Positions 9,743 through 19,691 of a DNA stretch of 64,000 bases are shown here, piece by piece; the stretch's first letter is position 1; every line of letters begins with the position of its first letter. Origin of the DNA: Flectonema sp. DT1601 (Eukaryota; Euglenozoa; Diplonemea; Diplonemida; Diplonemidae); assembly GCA_964019425.1 (NCBI GenBank), contig OZ025807.1:616823-680822 (forward strand), written 5' to 3'. A program made the translations under genes and the position numbers. The notes beneath the pieces are model-generated. The model did not search any database, was not told the origin of the DNA, and saw nothing but the letters and a program-made list of their open reading frames with translations.

Positions 9743-10348
9743 TTCATTCTGTGAATAATACGAATGTGATATCCATCGACCTCCCTCCCAATGAAATGTT
9801 TCTCATTACTTTTATTGGCCCAAAAACTTAATGTAGTGAGCGTGTTACTTCAATTAGTTTCTCAGCCGGCAGTATTTTATTTTGACTTCTATCAGTAGTA
9901 CGATATGCTGGCAAATGTCATTTCCTTCTGGTTTCCAAAACCACCTTGTCACAATCATTGCTGGTTTATCTCCGTTACGGAGATTTGTCACAGCAAGTTC
10001 TAATTTTTTTTTATTGCGCAACATTACATTTTAGTGGTACGCGCAACTCAGGTGGCAGGCCTGTTGTTGTTTTTTTTTTTTCTTCCTTCCATTTAGATGG
10101 CTTCCAGTTAGAAACAGAACGGAAACTTACACTAAAATATGAAATGAGTGCTCTATTTCTTTCCACGGCATTATTCTTTAAGTACTACAAAAGAACTTTT
10201 TATTCACATATTGTGACCTCATATTGTACTCATGATGGATACTCTTCGTTCGTACATCAAACGATCGATGGTTTCTCAGTTGGTTCAAATTTTATTGTTC
10301 ATTTCCTCCCAACAGTTTATACTTCATTTACACAAACAAACTACTGAA
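9500..10348. other. intergenic, left flank of the tandem array
   Basis: No gene supported. It has a long A-run at about 9711-9738. Only the last 49 bases (10300-10348) match the sequence upstream of the other array copies, which marks the array's left boundary. An in-frame ATG at 10232 lies upstream of the conserved acceptor. Confidence 0.55.
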
Positions 10349-11260
10349 ATGGGTATCGTTGCCATCGTCGACATTCTCATCACAGCGAACAGCGCACAGG
10401 TACAGGTGGAGCTGCACGAGCCACACATCTGGCAGTACACCGACATCTGGTGTGCAGCGTATCCGTTTCCTCCTTTGGAGCTTGACGACCCGTGGAGTTC
10501 GATTCACAATGTGCACATATCGAGTCCGACGAACGAGTTGCACAACATGCCGCCAATCCACTTCGACGTGTTGGGGAATGCGTTGTCTTCAGAGAGACCG
10601 TACTGGATCAAATGCCATGCTGATGAGACTTGGTACGGAACTGTGTTCCACCACTTTCTGCAGACCATCATCACCACACACGAACCTGACGGTTGCCACA
10701 CCGGAGTGCATTACTTCAACCCTGCTGGAGTAGAGAGCCACTTAGCCGTGCATGGACCGATCGCAGATGGAAACGTTGACCTGGGACACACGAACTACTT
10801 CAAGTTCCCATCGGGTATCCGTGGACTGAATGTGTTCGACGTTCCCCGTCCTCTTCCTTCTGGGTCGAGTCTGGAGTTGACGTGCTGCCGTGGAGAGGAA
10901 TGTGAATTCTGGGTGACGATGTACGTGTGCAAGGAGTGTACGGGTCCGAGACCTGACGGTCTGCGCACAGACCTTCTGTCGAGTGGGTGGGATGCTGGAA
11001 GCTGCTCTCCGTGTTTCGATGACGACAGGACAACAATTTCATTTCACAAGCACGTGAACGCTAACTCTGGAACTTACAAGGAGACTCTGCACAGTGCCTA
11101 CGATGAGATTGCTGTTGTGTTTGGTCTCGAAGGGTGTGTCTCTACCCCGTGGTGCAGCAAGCAGCCTGGACCTCAACTTGGAGGTGGATTTAAAAACACT
11201 GCTTGCTTCAGAAACGGCAACTGTCCTCATCCATTCACTGGAAACGTAATGGAAGAGTGA
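10349..11260 (+). CDS. array copy A, Cys-rich secreted-type protein, variant I
   Basis: 303 residues from the ATG shared by all copies. I do not recognise the family. MGIVAIVDILITANSA could be a short signal peptide, cut before QVQVELHE, although it has no basic N-region. The product has many Cys, with LTCC, YVCKEC, GWDAGSCSP (about 214-222) and TPWCSKQ. Variant I ends CPHPFTGNVMEE. Codons are C/G-rich at third positions, unlike the neighbours, which suggests high expression. This copy is unlike the others upstream: homology stops 49 bases before the ATG. It also has in-frame ATGs at 10232, 10235 and 10268 that could add a different hydrophobic N-terminus (MVSQLVQILLFISS). I prefer the later ATG because the acceptor CCTCCCAACAG ending at 10315 is conserved. 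Function unknown. Confidence 0.8.
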   Translation: MGIVAIVDILITANSAQVQVELHEPHIWQYTDIWCAAYPFPPLELDDPWSSIHNVHISSPTNELHNMPPIHFDVLGNALSSERPYWIKCHADETWYGTVFHHFLQTIITTHEPDGCHTGVHYFNPAGVESHLAVHGPIADGNVDLGHTNYFKFPSGIRGLNVFDVPRPLPSGSSLELTCCRGEECEFWVTMYVCKECTGPRPDGLRTDLLSSGWDAGSCSPCFDDDRTTISFHKHVNANSGTYKETLHSAYDEIAVVFGLEGCVSTPWCSKQPGPQLGGGFKNTACFRNGNCPHPFTGNVMEE

Positions 11261-11625
11261 GAGTATGAAGAAGGGTGATTCACGTGATCTGTAGTTTGTT
11301 ATATATCAGGAAGGAAGTATTTCCTGTTTGCCTCCCTCTGTAAGTATGTATAGCTTCGGCTTCCCTTTATATTATTATCCATTTATTATTCCCGCATTCT
11401 GTCGTACTCGCTTCACCGCCGCACCCACATACTCAACGCTGTTTATATGGTAGTGGCTGTGGTTGAAGTGATTTCGCTGCAGAAGGCACATTGTTTTGCG
11501 CACTACCAACTTATGGAAAAGGATGTAATGATAAACACTCTTTCCGTGGTTGGGGTCAAAGAATAAAAGAAATAAATCAGTCTTAACGGCCCTTAGCTCT
11601 CTGTTGAGCTTCCCTGCCTTAAGCG
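11261..11625. repeat. variant I 3' flank, 365 bp (copy A)
   Basis: Nearly identical to 14555-14919, 17773-18137 and 19329-19691, and always found after a variant I gene. It contains no conserved ORF. It is probably 3' UTR and intergenic spacer. Confidence 0.8.
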
Positions 11626-11904
11626 TTTCCTCCACCTGTTCACTTTATTTACCCAATTCCATATATTGATTGAGTTCTTATGGTTCACATTGTTGTTGTC
11701 ATTATCACATTTATAGGTTGACCTCCTTCGCTTTCATTTATTTGAATGAGTTGTGTGTGCGGTTGCTATTTGAGTTGATGATATTTACGGTAAACTATTG
11801 AGGTAGTTGACTTGTGGTGGTTCGTTGTTTTATTTTGTGTTGTAGTCTTCACGGCCATTTCCTCCCCACAGTTTATACTTCATTTACACAAACAAACTAC
11901 TGAA
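11626..11904 (+). promoter_or_regulatory. 279-bp conserved upstream block with splice acceptor (copy B)
   Basis: It begins TTTCCTCCACCTGTTCAC and runs to the ATG. It is exactly 279 bp before copies B, C, D, E, F and G, whichever variant follows. It ends with a T-rich tract and an acceptor-like CCTCCCCACAG (ends 11871), 33 bases before the ATG. A second possible acceptor, TTGTGTTGTAG, lies slightly upstream. Confidence 0.65.
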
Positions 11905-12834
11905 ATGGGTATCGTTGCCATCGTCGACATTCTCATCACAGCGAACAGCGCACAGGTACAGGTGGAGCTGCACGAGCCACACATCTGGCAGTACACCGAC
12001 ATCTGGTGTGCAGCGTATCCGTTTCCTCCTTTGGAGCTTGACGACCCGTGGAATTCGATGCACAATGTGCACATATCGAGTCCGACGAACGAGTTGCACA
12101 ACATGCCGCCGATCCACGTCGACGTGTTGGGGAATGCGTTGTCTTCAGAGAGACCGTACTGGATCAAATGCCATGCTGATGAGACTTGGTACGGAACTGT
12201 GTTCCACCACTTTCTGCAGACCATCATCACCACACACGAACCTGACGGTTGTCACACCGGAGTGCATTACTTCAACCCTGCTGGAGTAGAGAGCCACTTA
12301 GCCGTGCATGGACCGATCGCAGATGGAAACGTTGACCTGGGACACACGAACTACTTCAAGTTCCCATCAGGTATCCGTGGACTGAATGTGTTCGACGTTC
12401 CCCGTCCACTTCCTTCTGGGTCGAGTCTGGAGTTGACGTGCTGCCGTGGAGAGGAATGTGAATTCTGGGTGACGATGTACGTGTGCAAGGAGTGTACGGG
12501 TCCGAGACCTGATGGTTTGCGCACAGACCTTCTGTCGAGCGGATGGGACGCTGGCATGTGCTCTCCGTGTTTCGATGACGACAGGACAACAATTTCATTT
12601 CACAAGCACGTGAACGCTAACTCTGGAACTTACAAGGAGACTCTGCACAGTGCCTACGATGAGATTGCTGTTGTGTTTGGTCTCGAAGGGTGTGTCGCTG
12701 CCCCGTGGTGCAGCAAACAGCCTGGACCTCACCTCGGCGGTGGATTTAAAAACACTGCTTGCTTCAGAAACGGCAACTGTCCTCCTCCATTTGGTAGACG
12801 CGTAACGGATAAAATGGAAACAATGGAAGATTGA
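11905..12834 (+). CDS. array copy B, variant II body with hybrid C-terminus
   Basis: 309 residues. It is near-identical to copy A through most of its length but carries the variant II marks NSMHNVH, IHVDV, GMCSP, VAAPWC and PHLGGG. Its end is unique: after NCPPPF it reads GRRVTDKMETMED instead of the usual variant II tail. The bases after the stop match the start of the variant I 3' flank for about 55 bp. Then a second GGCAACTGTCCTC (12889-12901) returns the sequence to the variant II tail and flank. So this copy carries a scar of unequal exchange or template switching. The rest of the protein is intact and it may well be expressed. Confidence 0.8.
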   Translation: MGIVAIVDILITANSAQVQVELHEPHIWQYTDIWCAAYPFPPLELDDPWNSMHNVHISSPTNELHNMPPIHVDVLGNALSSERPYWIKCHADETWYGTVFHHFLQTIITTHEPDGCHTGVHYFNPAGVESHLAVHGPIADGNVDLGHTNYFKFPSGIRGLNVFDVPRPLPSGSSLELTCCRGEECEFWVTMYVCKECTGPRPDGLRTDLLSSGWDAGMCSPCFDDDRTTISFHKHVNANSGTYKETLHSAYDEIAVVFGLEGCVAAPWCSKQPGPHLGGGFKNTACFRNGNCPPPFGRRVTDKMETMED

Positions 12835-13363
12835 GAGTATGAAGAAGGGCGATTCACGTGATCTGTTTGTTATATATCAGGAAGGAATGGCAACTGTCCT
12901 CATCTGTTTGGAGAAACAAGATGATCAACTTAAAGACCTCCAAGTATACTCATTGAGCAGTTACTCCTTTAATGGAATTGGTATCTTTTTAAGGGATCCT
13001 GTAGAAGAGTAGAAAACATTCTTTCTAATGCAGAAATTATATCTCCCTCTCTTTTTATTTCAAACTGTACCTTATTAACAAATAGCAGCATAACAAGCGA
13101 GGATGTCGATGAGCATTCTTATAGCTTGAAATCAAATGATGGAACAAAATAACTAAAATTACTATTTTGGTGTATCCATCTTCTCTCTTCCACAATTACC
13201 TCAGTCGTAGTAGCAGTGGTATTATGTAAGAAGAGGTACTATTGCTTTTAAAAGGCTACGCTGTATTCCCCATTTTTTTCTTCTCTTCCGTGCTTCGGAG
13301 TATGTTATCAGTAATGCAAAGCGTTGCTCTTAATTTCTTGAAAATATTTTTGAAGATATCATA
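12835..13363. repeat. variant II 3' flank with recombination scar (copy B)
   Basis: The first ~55 bp resemble the variant I flank. From about 12889 it follows the variant II flank seen at 16132-16581 and 20904 onward. The scar accounts for the extra 76 bp in this repeat unit (1738 bp against 1662 bp for D). Confidence 0.75.
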
Positions 13364-13642
13364 TTTCCTCCACCTGTTCACTTTATTTACCCAATTCCAT
13401 ATATTGATTGAGTTCTTATGGTTCACATTGTTGTTGTCATTATCACATTTATAGGTTGACCTCCTTCGCTTTCATTTATTTGAATGAGTTGTGTGTGCGG
13501 TTGCTATTTGAGTTGATGATATTTACGGTATACTATTGAGGTAGTTGACTTGTGGTGGTTCGTTGTTTTATTTTGTATTGCAGTCTTCACGGCCATTTCC
13601 TCCCCACAGTTTATACTTCATTTACACAAACAAACTACTGAA
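13364..13642 (+). promoter_or_regulatory. 279-bp conserved upstream block (copy C)
   Basis: Same block and length as before copy B, with few substitutions. The acceptor-like CCCCACAG ends 33 bases before the ATG. Confidence 0.62.
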
Positions 13643-14554
13643 ATGGGTATCGTTGCCATCGTCGACATTCTCATCACAGCGAACAGCGCACAGGTACAGG
13701 TGGAGCTGCACGAGCCACACATCTGGCAGTACACCGACATCTGGTGTGCAGCGTATCCGTTTCCTCCTTTGGAGCTTGACGACCCGTGGAGTTCGATTCA
13801 CAATGTGCACATATCGAGTCCGACGAACGAGTTGCACAACATGCCGCCGATCCACTTCGACGTGTTGGGGAATGCGTTGTCTTCAGAGAGACCGTACTGG
13901 ATCAAATGCCACGCTGATGAGACTTGGTACGGAACTGTGTTCCACCACTTTCTGCAGACCATCATCACCACACACGAACCTGACGGTTGCCACACCGGAG
14001 TGCATTACTTCAACCCTGCTGGAGTAGAGAGCCACTTAGCTGTGCATGGACCGATCGCAGATGGAAACGTTGACCTGGGACACACGAACTACTTCAAGTT
14101 CCCATCGGGTATCCGTGGACTGAATGTGTTCGACGTTCCCCGTCCTCTTCCTTCTGGGTCGAGTCTGGAGTTGACGTGCTGCCGTGGAGAGGAATGTGAA
14201 TTCTGGGTGACGATGTACGTGTGCAAGGAGTGTACGGGTCCGAGACCTGACGGTCTGCGCACAGACCTTCTGTCGAGTGGGTGGGATGCTGGAAGCTGCT
14301 CTCCGTGTTTCGATGACGACAGGACAACAATTTCATTTCACAAGCACGTGAACGCTAACTCTGGAACTTACAAGGAGACTCTGCACAGTGCCTACGATGA
14401 GATTGCTGTTGTGTTTGGTCTCGAAGGGTGTGTCTCTACCCCGTGGTGCAGCAAGCAGCCTGGACCTCAACTTGGAGGTGGATTTAAAAACACTGCTTGC
14501 TTCAGAAACGGCAACTGTCCTCATCCATTCACTGGAAACGTAATGGAAGAGTGA
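13643..14554 (+). CDS. array copy C, variant I
   Basis: 303 residues, the same protein as copy A from the shared ATG onward apart from silent changes. It shows all variant I marks (SSIHNVH, IHFDV, GSCSP, VSTPWC, PQLGGG, tail TGNVMEE). It sits in the regular unit: 279-bp upstream block, gene, 365-bp variant I flank. Distance from its ATG to the next is 1556 bp, equal to A-to-B and E-to-F. Probably secreted, function unknown; identity with A implies recent duplication or gene conversion. Confidence 0.85.
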   Translation: MGIVAIVDILITANSAQVQVELHEPHIWQYTDIWCAAYPFPPLELDDPWSSIHNVHISSPTNELHNMPPIHFDVLGNALSSERPYWIKCHADETWYGTVFHHFLQTIITTHEPDGCHTGVHYFNPAGVESHLAVHGPIADGNVDLGHTNYFKFPSGIRGLNVFDVPRPLPSGSSLELTCCRGEECEFWVTMYVCKECTGPRPDGLRTDLLSSGWDAGSCSPCFDDDRTTISFHKHVNANSGTYKETLHSAYDEIAVVFGLEGCVSTPWCSKQPGPQLGGGFKNTACFRNGNCPHPFTGNVMEE

Positions 14555-14919
14555 GAGTATGAAGAAGGGTGATTCACGTGATCTGTAGTTTGTTATATAT
14601 CAGGAAGGAAGTATTTCCTGTTTGCCTCCCTCTGTAAGTATGTATAGCTTCGGCTTCCCTTTATATTATTATCCATTTATTATTCCCGCATTCTGTCGTA
14701 CTCACTTCACCGCCGCACCCACATACTCAACGCTGTTTATATGGTAGTGGCTGTGGTTGAAGTGATTTCGCTGCAGAAGGCACATTGTTTTGCGCACTAC
14801 CAACTTATGGAAAAGGATGTAATGATAAACACTCTTTCCGTGGTTGGGGTCAAAGAAGAAAATAAATAAATCAGTCTTAACGGCCCTTAGCTCTCTGTTG
14901 AGCTTCCCTGCCTTAAGCG
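14555..14919. repeat. variant I 3' flank (copy C)
   Basis: 365 bp, nearly identical to the flanks after copies A and E. A few small indels near 14855-14870 break the antisense frame seen in other copies, so that frame is not conserved coding. Confidence 0.8.
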
Positions 14920-15198
14920 TTTCCTCCACCTGTTCACTTTATTTACCCACTTCCATATATTGATTGAGTTCTTATGGTTCACATTGTTGTTGTCATTATC
15001 ACATTTATAGGTTGACCTCCTTCGCTTTCATTTATTTGAATGAGTTGTGTGTGCGGTTGCTATTTGAGTTGATGATATTTACGGTATACTATTGAGGTAG
15101 TTGACTTGTGGTGGTTCGTTGTTTTATTTTGTGTTGTAGTCTTCACGGCCATTTCCTCCCAACAGTTTATACTTCATTTACACAAACAAACTACTGAA
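14920..15198 (+). promoter_or_regulatory. 279-bp conserved upstream block (copy D)
   Basis: Same block and length. The acceptor here reads CCTCCCAACAG, as for copies A, E and F; B, C and G have CCCCACAG. Confidence 0.62.
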
Positions 15199-16131
15199 AT
15201 GGGTATCGTTGCCATCGTCGACATTCTCATCACAGCGAACAGCGCACAGGTACAAGTGGAGCTGCACGAGCCACACATCTGGCAGTACACCGACATCTGG
15301 TGTGCAGCGTATCCGTTTCCTCCTTTGGAGCTTGACGACCCGTGGAATTCGATGCACAATGTGCACATATCGAGTCCGACGAACGAGTTGCACAACATGC
15401 CGCCGATCCACGTCGACGTGTTGGGGAATGCGTTGTCTTCAGAGAGACCGTACTGGATCAAATGCCATGCTGATGAGACTTGGTACGGAACTGTGTTCCA
15501 CCACTTTCTGCAGACCATCATCACCACACACGAACCTGACGGTTGTCACACCGGAGTGCATTACTTCAACCCTGCTGGAGTAGAGAGCCACTTAGCCGTG
15601 CATGGACCGATTGCAGATGGAAACGTTGACCTGGGACACACGAACTACTTCAAGTTCCCATCAGGTATCCGTGGACTGAATGTGTTCGACGTTCCCCGTC
15701 CACTTCCTTCTGGGTCGAGTCTGGAGTTGACGTGCTGCCGTGGAGAGGAATGTGAATTCTGGGTGACGATGTACGTGTGCAAGGAGTGTACGGGTCCGAG
15801 ACCTGATGGTCTGCGCACAGACCTCCTGTCGAGCGGGTGGGACGCTGGCATGTGCTCTCCGTGTTTCGATGACGACAGGACAACAATTTCATTTCACAAG
15901 CACGTGAACGCTAACTCTGGAACTTACAAGGAGACTCTGCACAGTGCCTACGATGAGATTGCTGTTGTGTTTGGTCTCGAAGGGTGTGTCGCTGCCCCGT
16001 GGTGCAGCAAACAGCCTGGTCCTCACCTCGGCGGTGGATTTAAAAACACTGCTTGCTTCAGAAACGGCAACTGTCCTCCTCCATTCAGTGGAGGCGCAAT
16101 GGAAATAGATTTATTGGAATCAACAAGATGA
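15199..16131 (+). CDS. array copy D, variant II
   Basis: 310 residues with the clean variant II form: NSMHNVH, IHVDV, GMCSP, VAAPWC, PHLGGG and the tail FSGGAMEIDLLESTR, seven residues longer than variant I. The body up to the last ~60 residues is almost the same as variant I, so differences cluster near GMCSP and the tail. The 3' flank is unrelated to that of variant I. Third codon positions are G/C-rich as in the other copies. Copies C and D together form a two-gene unit repeated as A-B, C-D and F-G. Confidence 0.85.
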   Translation: MGIVAIVDILITANSAQVQVELHEPHIWQYTDIWCAAYPFPPLELDDPWNSMHNVHISSPTNELHNMPPIHVDVLGNALSSERPYWIKCHADETWYGTVFHHFLQTIITTHEPDGCHTGVHYFNPAGVESHLAVHGPIADGNVDLGHTNYFKFPSGIRGLNVFDVPRPLPSGSSLELTCCRGEECEFWVTMYVCKECTGPRPDGLRTDLLSSGWDAGMCSPCFDDDRTTISFHKHVNANSGTYKETLHSAYDEIAVVFGLEGCVAAPWCSKQPGPHLGGGFKNTACFRNGNCPPPFSGGAMEIDLLESTR

Positions 16132-16581
16132 TCAACTTAAAGACCTCCAAGTATACTCATTGAGCAGTTACTCCTTTAATGGAATTGGTATCTTTTTAAG
16201 GGATCCTGTAGAAGAGTAGAAAACATTCTTTCTAATGCAGAAATTATATCTCCCTCTCTTTTTATTTCAAACTGTACCTTATTAACAAATAGCAGCATAA
16301 CAAGCGAGGATGTCGATGAGCATTCTTATGGCTTGAAATCAAATGATGGGACAAAATAACTAAAATTACTATTTTGGTGTATCCATCTTCTCTCTTCCAC
16401 AATTACCTCAGTCGTAGTAGCAGTGGTATTATGTAAGATGAAGTACTGTTGCTTTTAAAAGGCTACGCTGTATTCCCCTTTTTTTTTTTACACTTCTTAT
16501 CTTCCGTGCTTCGGAGCGTATGTTATCAGTAATGCAAAGCGTTGCTCTTAATTTCTTGAAAATATTTTTGAAGATATCATG
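16132..16581. repeat. variant II 3' flank (copy D)
   Basis: 450 bp, matched after copies B and G and unlike the variant I flank. It carries a T-run near 16479-16489 and no conserved ORF. Confidence 0.78.
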
Positions 16582-16860
16582 TTTCCTCCACCTGTTCACT
16601 TTATTTACCCACTTCCATATATTGATTGAGTTCTTGTGGTTCACATTGTTGATGTCATTATCACATTTATAGGTTGACCTCCTTCGCTTTCATTTATTTG
16701 AATGAGTTGTGTGTGCGGTTGCTATTTGAGTTGATGATATTTACGGTATACTATTGAGGTAGTTGACTTGTGGTGGTTCGTTGTTTTATTTTGTGTTGTA
16801 GTCTTCACGGCCATTTCCTCCCAACAGTTTATACTTCATTTACACAAACAAACTACTGAA
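16582..16860 (+). promoter_or_regulatory. 279-bp conserved upstream block (copy E)
   Basis: Same block and length as in the other copies. It shares the GTTGATGTC change (instead of GTTGTTGTC) with the block before copy G, another sign of exchange between units. Confidence 0.62.
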
Positions 16861-17772
16861 ATGGGTATCGTTGCCATCGTCGACATTCTCATCACAGCGA
16901 ACAGCGCACAGGTACAAGTGGAGCTGCACGAGCCACACATCTGGCAGTACACCGACATCTGGTGTGCAGCGTATCCGTTTCCTCCTTTGGAGCTTGACGA
17001 CCCGTGGAGTTCGATTCACAATGTGCACATATCGAGTCCGACGAACGAGTTGCACAACATGCCGCCGATCCACGTCGACGTGTTGGGGAATGCGTTGTCT
17101 TCAGAGAGACCGTACTGGATCAAATGCCATGCTGATGAGACTTGGTACGGAACTGTGTTCCACCACTTTCTGCAGACCATCATCACCACACACGAACCTG
17201 ACGGTTGTCACACCGGAGTGCATTACTTCAACCCTGCTGGAGTAGAGAGCCACTTAGCCGTGCATGGACCGATCGCAGATGGAAACGTTGACCTGGGACA
17301 CACGAACTACTTCAAGTTCCCATCAGGTATCCGTGGACTGAATGTGTTCGACGTTCCCCGTCCTCTTCCTTCTGGGTCGAGTCTGGAGTTGACGTGCTGC
17401 CGTGGAGAGGAATGTGAATTCTGGGTGACGATGTACGTGTGCAAGGAGTGTACGGGTCCGAGACCTGACGGTCTGCGCACAGACCTTCTGTCGAGTGGGT
17501 GGGATGCTGGAAGCTGCTCTCCGTGTTTCGATGACGACAGGACAACAATTTCATTTCACAAGCACGTGAACGCTAACTCTGGAACTTACAAGGAGACTCT
17601 GCACAGTGCCTACGATGAGATTGCTGTTGTGTTTGGTCTCGAAGGGTGTGTCTCTACCCCGTGGTGCAGCAAGCAGCCTGGACCTCAACTTGGAGGTGGA
17701 TTTAAAAACACTGCTTGCTTCAGAAACGGCAACTGTCCTCATCCATTCACTGGAAACGTAATGGAAGAGTGA
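16861..17772 (+). CDS. array copy E, variant I with a variant II residue (mosaic)
   Basis: 303 residues. It has the variant I tail and flank (GSCSP, VSTPWC, TGNVMEE), and SSIHNVH as in variant I, but IHVDV where the other variant I copies have IHFDV. This makes it a mosaic, best explained by gene conversion. It follows a variant II copy and is followed by another variant I copy (F), breaking the I-II alternation; a variant II gene may have been lost here, or a single unit duplicated. Function as for copy A: unknown, probably secreted. Confidence 0.85.
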   Translation: MGIVAIVDILITANSAQVQVELHEPHIWQYTDIWCAAYPFPPLELDDPWSSIHNVHISSPTNELHNMPPIHVDVLGNALSSERPYWIKCHADETWYGTVFHHFLQTIITTHEPDGCHTGVHYFNPAGVESHLAVHGPIADGNVDLGHTNYFKFPSGIRGLNVFDVPRPLPSGSSLELTCCRGEECEFWVTMYVCKECTGPRPDGLRTDLLSSGWDAGSCSPCFDDDRTTISFHKHVNANSGTYKETLHSAYDEIAVVFGLEGCVSTPWCSKQPGPQLGGGFKNTACFRNGNCPHPFTGNVMEE

Positions 17773-18137
17773 GAGTATGAAGAAGGGTGATTCACGTGAT
17801 CTGTAGTTTGTTATATATCAGGAAGGAAGTATTTCCTGTTTGCCTCCCTCTGTAAGTATGTATAGCTTCGGCTTCCCTTTATATTATTATCCATTTATTA
17901 TTCCCGCATTCTGTCGTACTCGCTTCACCGCCGCACCCACATACTCAACGCTGTTTATATGGTAGTGGCTGTGGTTGAAGTGATTTCGCTGCAGAAGGCA
18001 CATTGTTTTGCGCACTACCAACTTATGGAAAAGGATGTAATGATAAACACTCTTTCCGTGGTTGGGGTCAAAGAATAAAAGAAATAAATCAGTCTTAACG
18101 GCCCTTAGCTCTCTGTTGAGCTTCCCTGCCTTAAGCG
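17773..18137. repeat. variant I 3' flank (copy E)
   Basis: 365 bp, nearly identical to the flank after copy A, including the AAGAATAAAAGAAATAAA segment. Confidence 0.8.
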
Positions 18138-18416
18138 TTTCCTCCACCTGTTCACTTTATTTACCCAATTCCATATATTGATTGAGTTCTTATGGTTCAC
18201 ATTGTTGTTGTCATTATCACATTTATAGGTTGACCTCCTTCGCTTTCATTTATTTGAATGAGTTGTGTGTGCGGTTGCTATTTGAGTTGATGATATTTAC
18301 GGTAAACTATTGAGGTAGTTGACTTGTGGTGGTTCGTTGTTTTATTTTGTGTTGTAGTCTTCACGGCCATTTCCTCCCAACAGTTTATACTTCATTTACA
18401 CAAACAAACTACTGAA
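18138..18416 (+). promoter_or_regulatory. 279-bp conserved upstream block (copy F)
   Basis: Same block and length. The base pattern (GGTAAACTATTG) matches the block before copy B, while the others have GGTATACTATTG. Confidence 0.62.
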
Positions 18417-19328
18417 ATGGGTATCGTTGCCATCGTCGACATTCTCATCACAGCGAACAGCGCACAGGTACAAGTGGAGCTGCACGAGCCACACATCTGG
18501 CAGTACACCGACATCTGGTGTGCAGCGTATCCGTTTCCTCCTTTGGAGCTTGACGACCCGTGGAGTTCGATTCACAATGTGCACATATCGAGTCCGACGA
18601 ACGAGTTGCACAACATGCCGCCGATCCACTTCGACGTGTTGGGGAATGCGTTGTCTTCAGAGAGACCGTACTGGATCAAATGCCATGCTGATGAGACTTG
18701 GTACGGAACTGTGTTCCACCACTTTCTGCAGACCATCATCACCACACACGAACCTGACGGTTGTCACACCGGAGTGCATTACTTCAACCCTGCTGGAGTA
18801 GAGAGCCACTTAGCCGTGCATGGACCGATTGCAGATGGAAACGTTGACCTGGGACACACGAACTACTTCAAGTTCCCATCGGGTATCCGTGGACTGAATG
18901 TGTTCGACGTTCCCCGTCCTCTTCCTTCTGGGTCGAGTCTGGAGTTGACGTGCTGCCGTGGAGAGGAATGTGAATTCTGGGTGACGATGTACGTGTGCAA
19001 GGAGTGTACGGGTCCGAGACCTGACGGTCTGCGCACAGACCTTCTGTCGAGTGGGTGGGATGCTGGAAGCTGCTCTCCGTGTTTCGATGACGACAGGACA
19101 ACAATTTCATTTCACAAGCACGTGAACGCTAACTCTGGAACTTACAAGGAGACTCTGCACAGTGCCTACGATGAGATTGCTGTTGTGTTTGGTCTCGAAG
19201 GGTGTGTCTCTACCCCGTGGTGCAGCAAGCAGCCTGGACCTCAACTTGGAGGTGGATTTAAAAACACTGCTTGCTTCAGAAACGGCAACTGTCCTCATCC
19301 ATTCACTGGAAACGTAATGGAAGAGTGA
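18417..19328 (+). CDS. array copy F, variant I
   Basis: 303 residues with the same protein sequence as copies A and C from the shared ATG. It is the second of two consecutive variant I genes. The upstream block and 3' flank follow the standard unit, with a flank 2 bp shorter. The Cys-rich layout, short putative signal and GC-rich third positions are as in the other copies. Function unknown. Confidence 0.85.
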   Translation: MGIVAIVDILITANSAQVQVELHEPHIWQYTDIWCAAYPFPPLELDDPWSSIHNVHISSPTNELHNMPPIHFDVLGNALSSERPYWIKCHADETWYGTVFHHFLQTIITTHEPDGCHTGVHYFNPAGVESHLAVHGPIADGNVDLGHTNYFKFPSGIRGLNVFDVPRPLPSGSSLELTCCRGEECEFWVTMYVCKECTGPRPDGLRTDLLSSGWDAGSCSPCFDDDRTTISFHKHVNANSGTYKETLHSAYDEIAVVFGLEGCVSTPWCSKQPGPQLGGGFKNTACFRNGNCPHPFTGNVMEE

Positions 19329-19691
19329 GAGTATGAAGAAGGGTGATTCACGTGATCTGTAGTTTGTTATATATCAGGAAGGAAGTATTTCCTGTTTGCC
19401 TCCCTCTGTAAGTATGTATAGCTTCGGCTTCCCTTTATATTATTATCCATTTATTATTCCCGCATTCTGTCGTACTCGCTTCACCGCCGCACCCACATAC
19501 TCAACGCTGTTTATATGGTAGTGGCTGTGGTTGAAGTGATTTCGCTGCAGAAGGCACATTGTTTTGCGCACTACCAACTTATGGAAAAGGATGTAATGAT
19601 AAACACTCTTTCCGTGGTTGGGGTCAAAGAAAAAGAAATAAATCAGTCTTAACGGCCCTTAGCTCTCTGTTGAGCTTCCCTGCCTTAAGCG
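19329..19691. repeat. variant I 3' flank (copy F)
   Basis: 363 bp, like the other variant I flanks with a 2-bp loss in the A-rich part near 19630. Confidence 0.8.

Noticed and set aside
10359-10733. Recurring 117-128-codon ORFs in other frames and on the minus strand of every array gene
   Set aside because: These are shadows of the GC-rich, conserved main frame. The main frame has the signal-like start, Cys pattern and relative at 3160.
11375-11635. Antisense ORF (up to 86 codons) repeated in the variant I 3' flanks
   Set aside because: The repeat itself explains its recurrence. Small indels in copies C and F change its frame or end, so it is not under coding constraint.
11812-11904. In-frame extension upstream of the array ATG (LWWFVVLFCVVVFTAISS), a signal-peptide-like stretch present before copies B-G
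   Set aside because: It has no ATG, only a TTG, with an in-frame stop not far upstream. It coincides with the T-rich splice-acceptor tract, which tends to encode hydrophobic residues in any frame. It would matter only if non-ATG starts or an unseen upstream exon are used.
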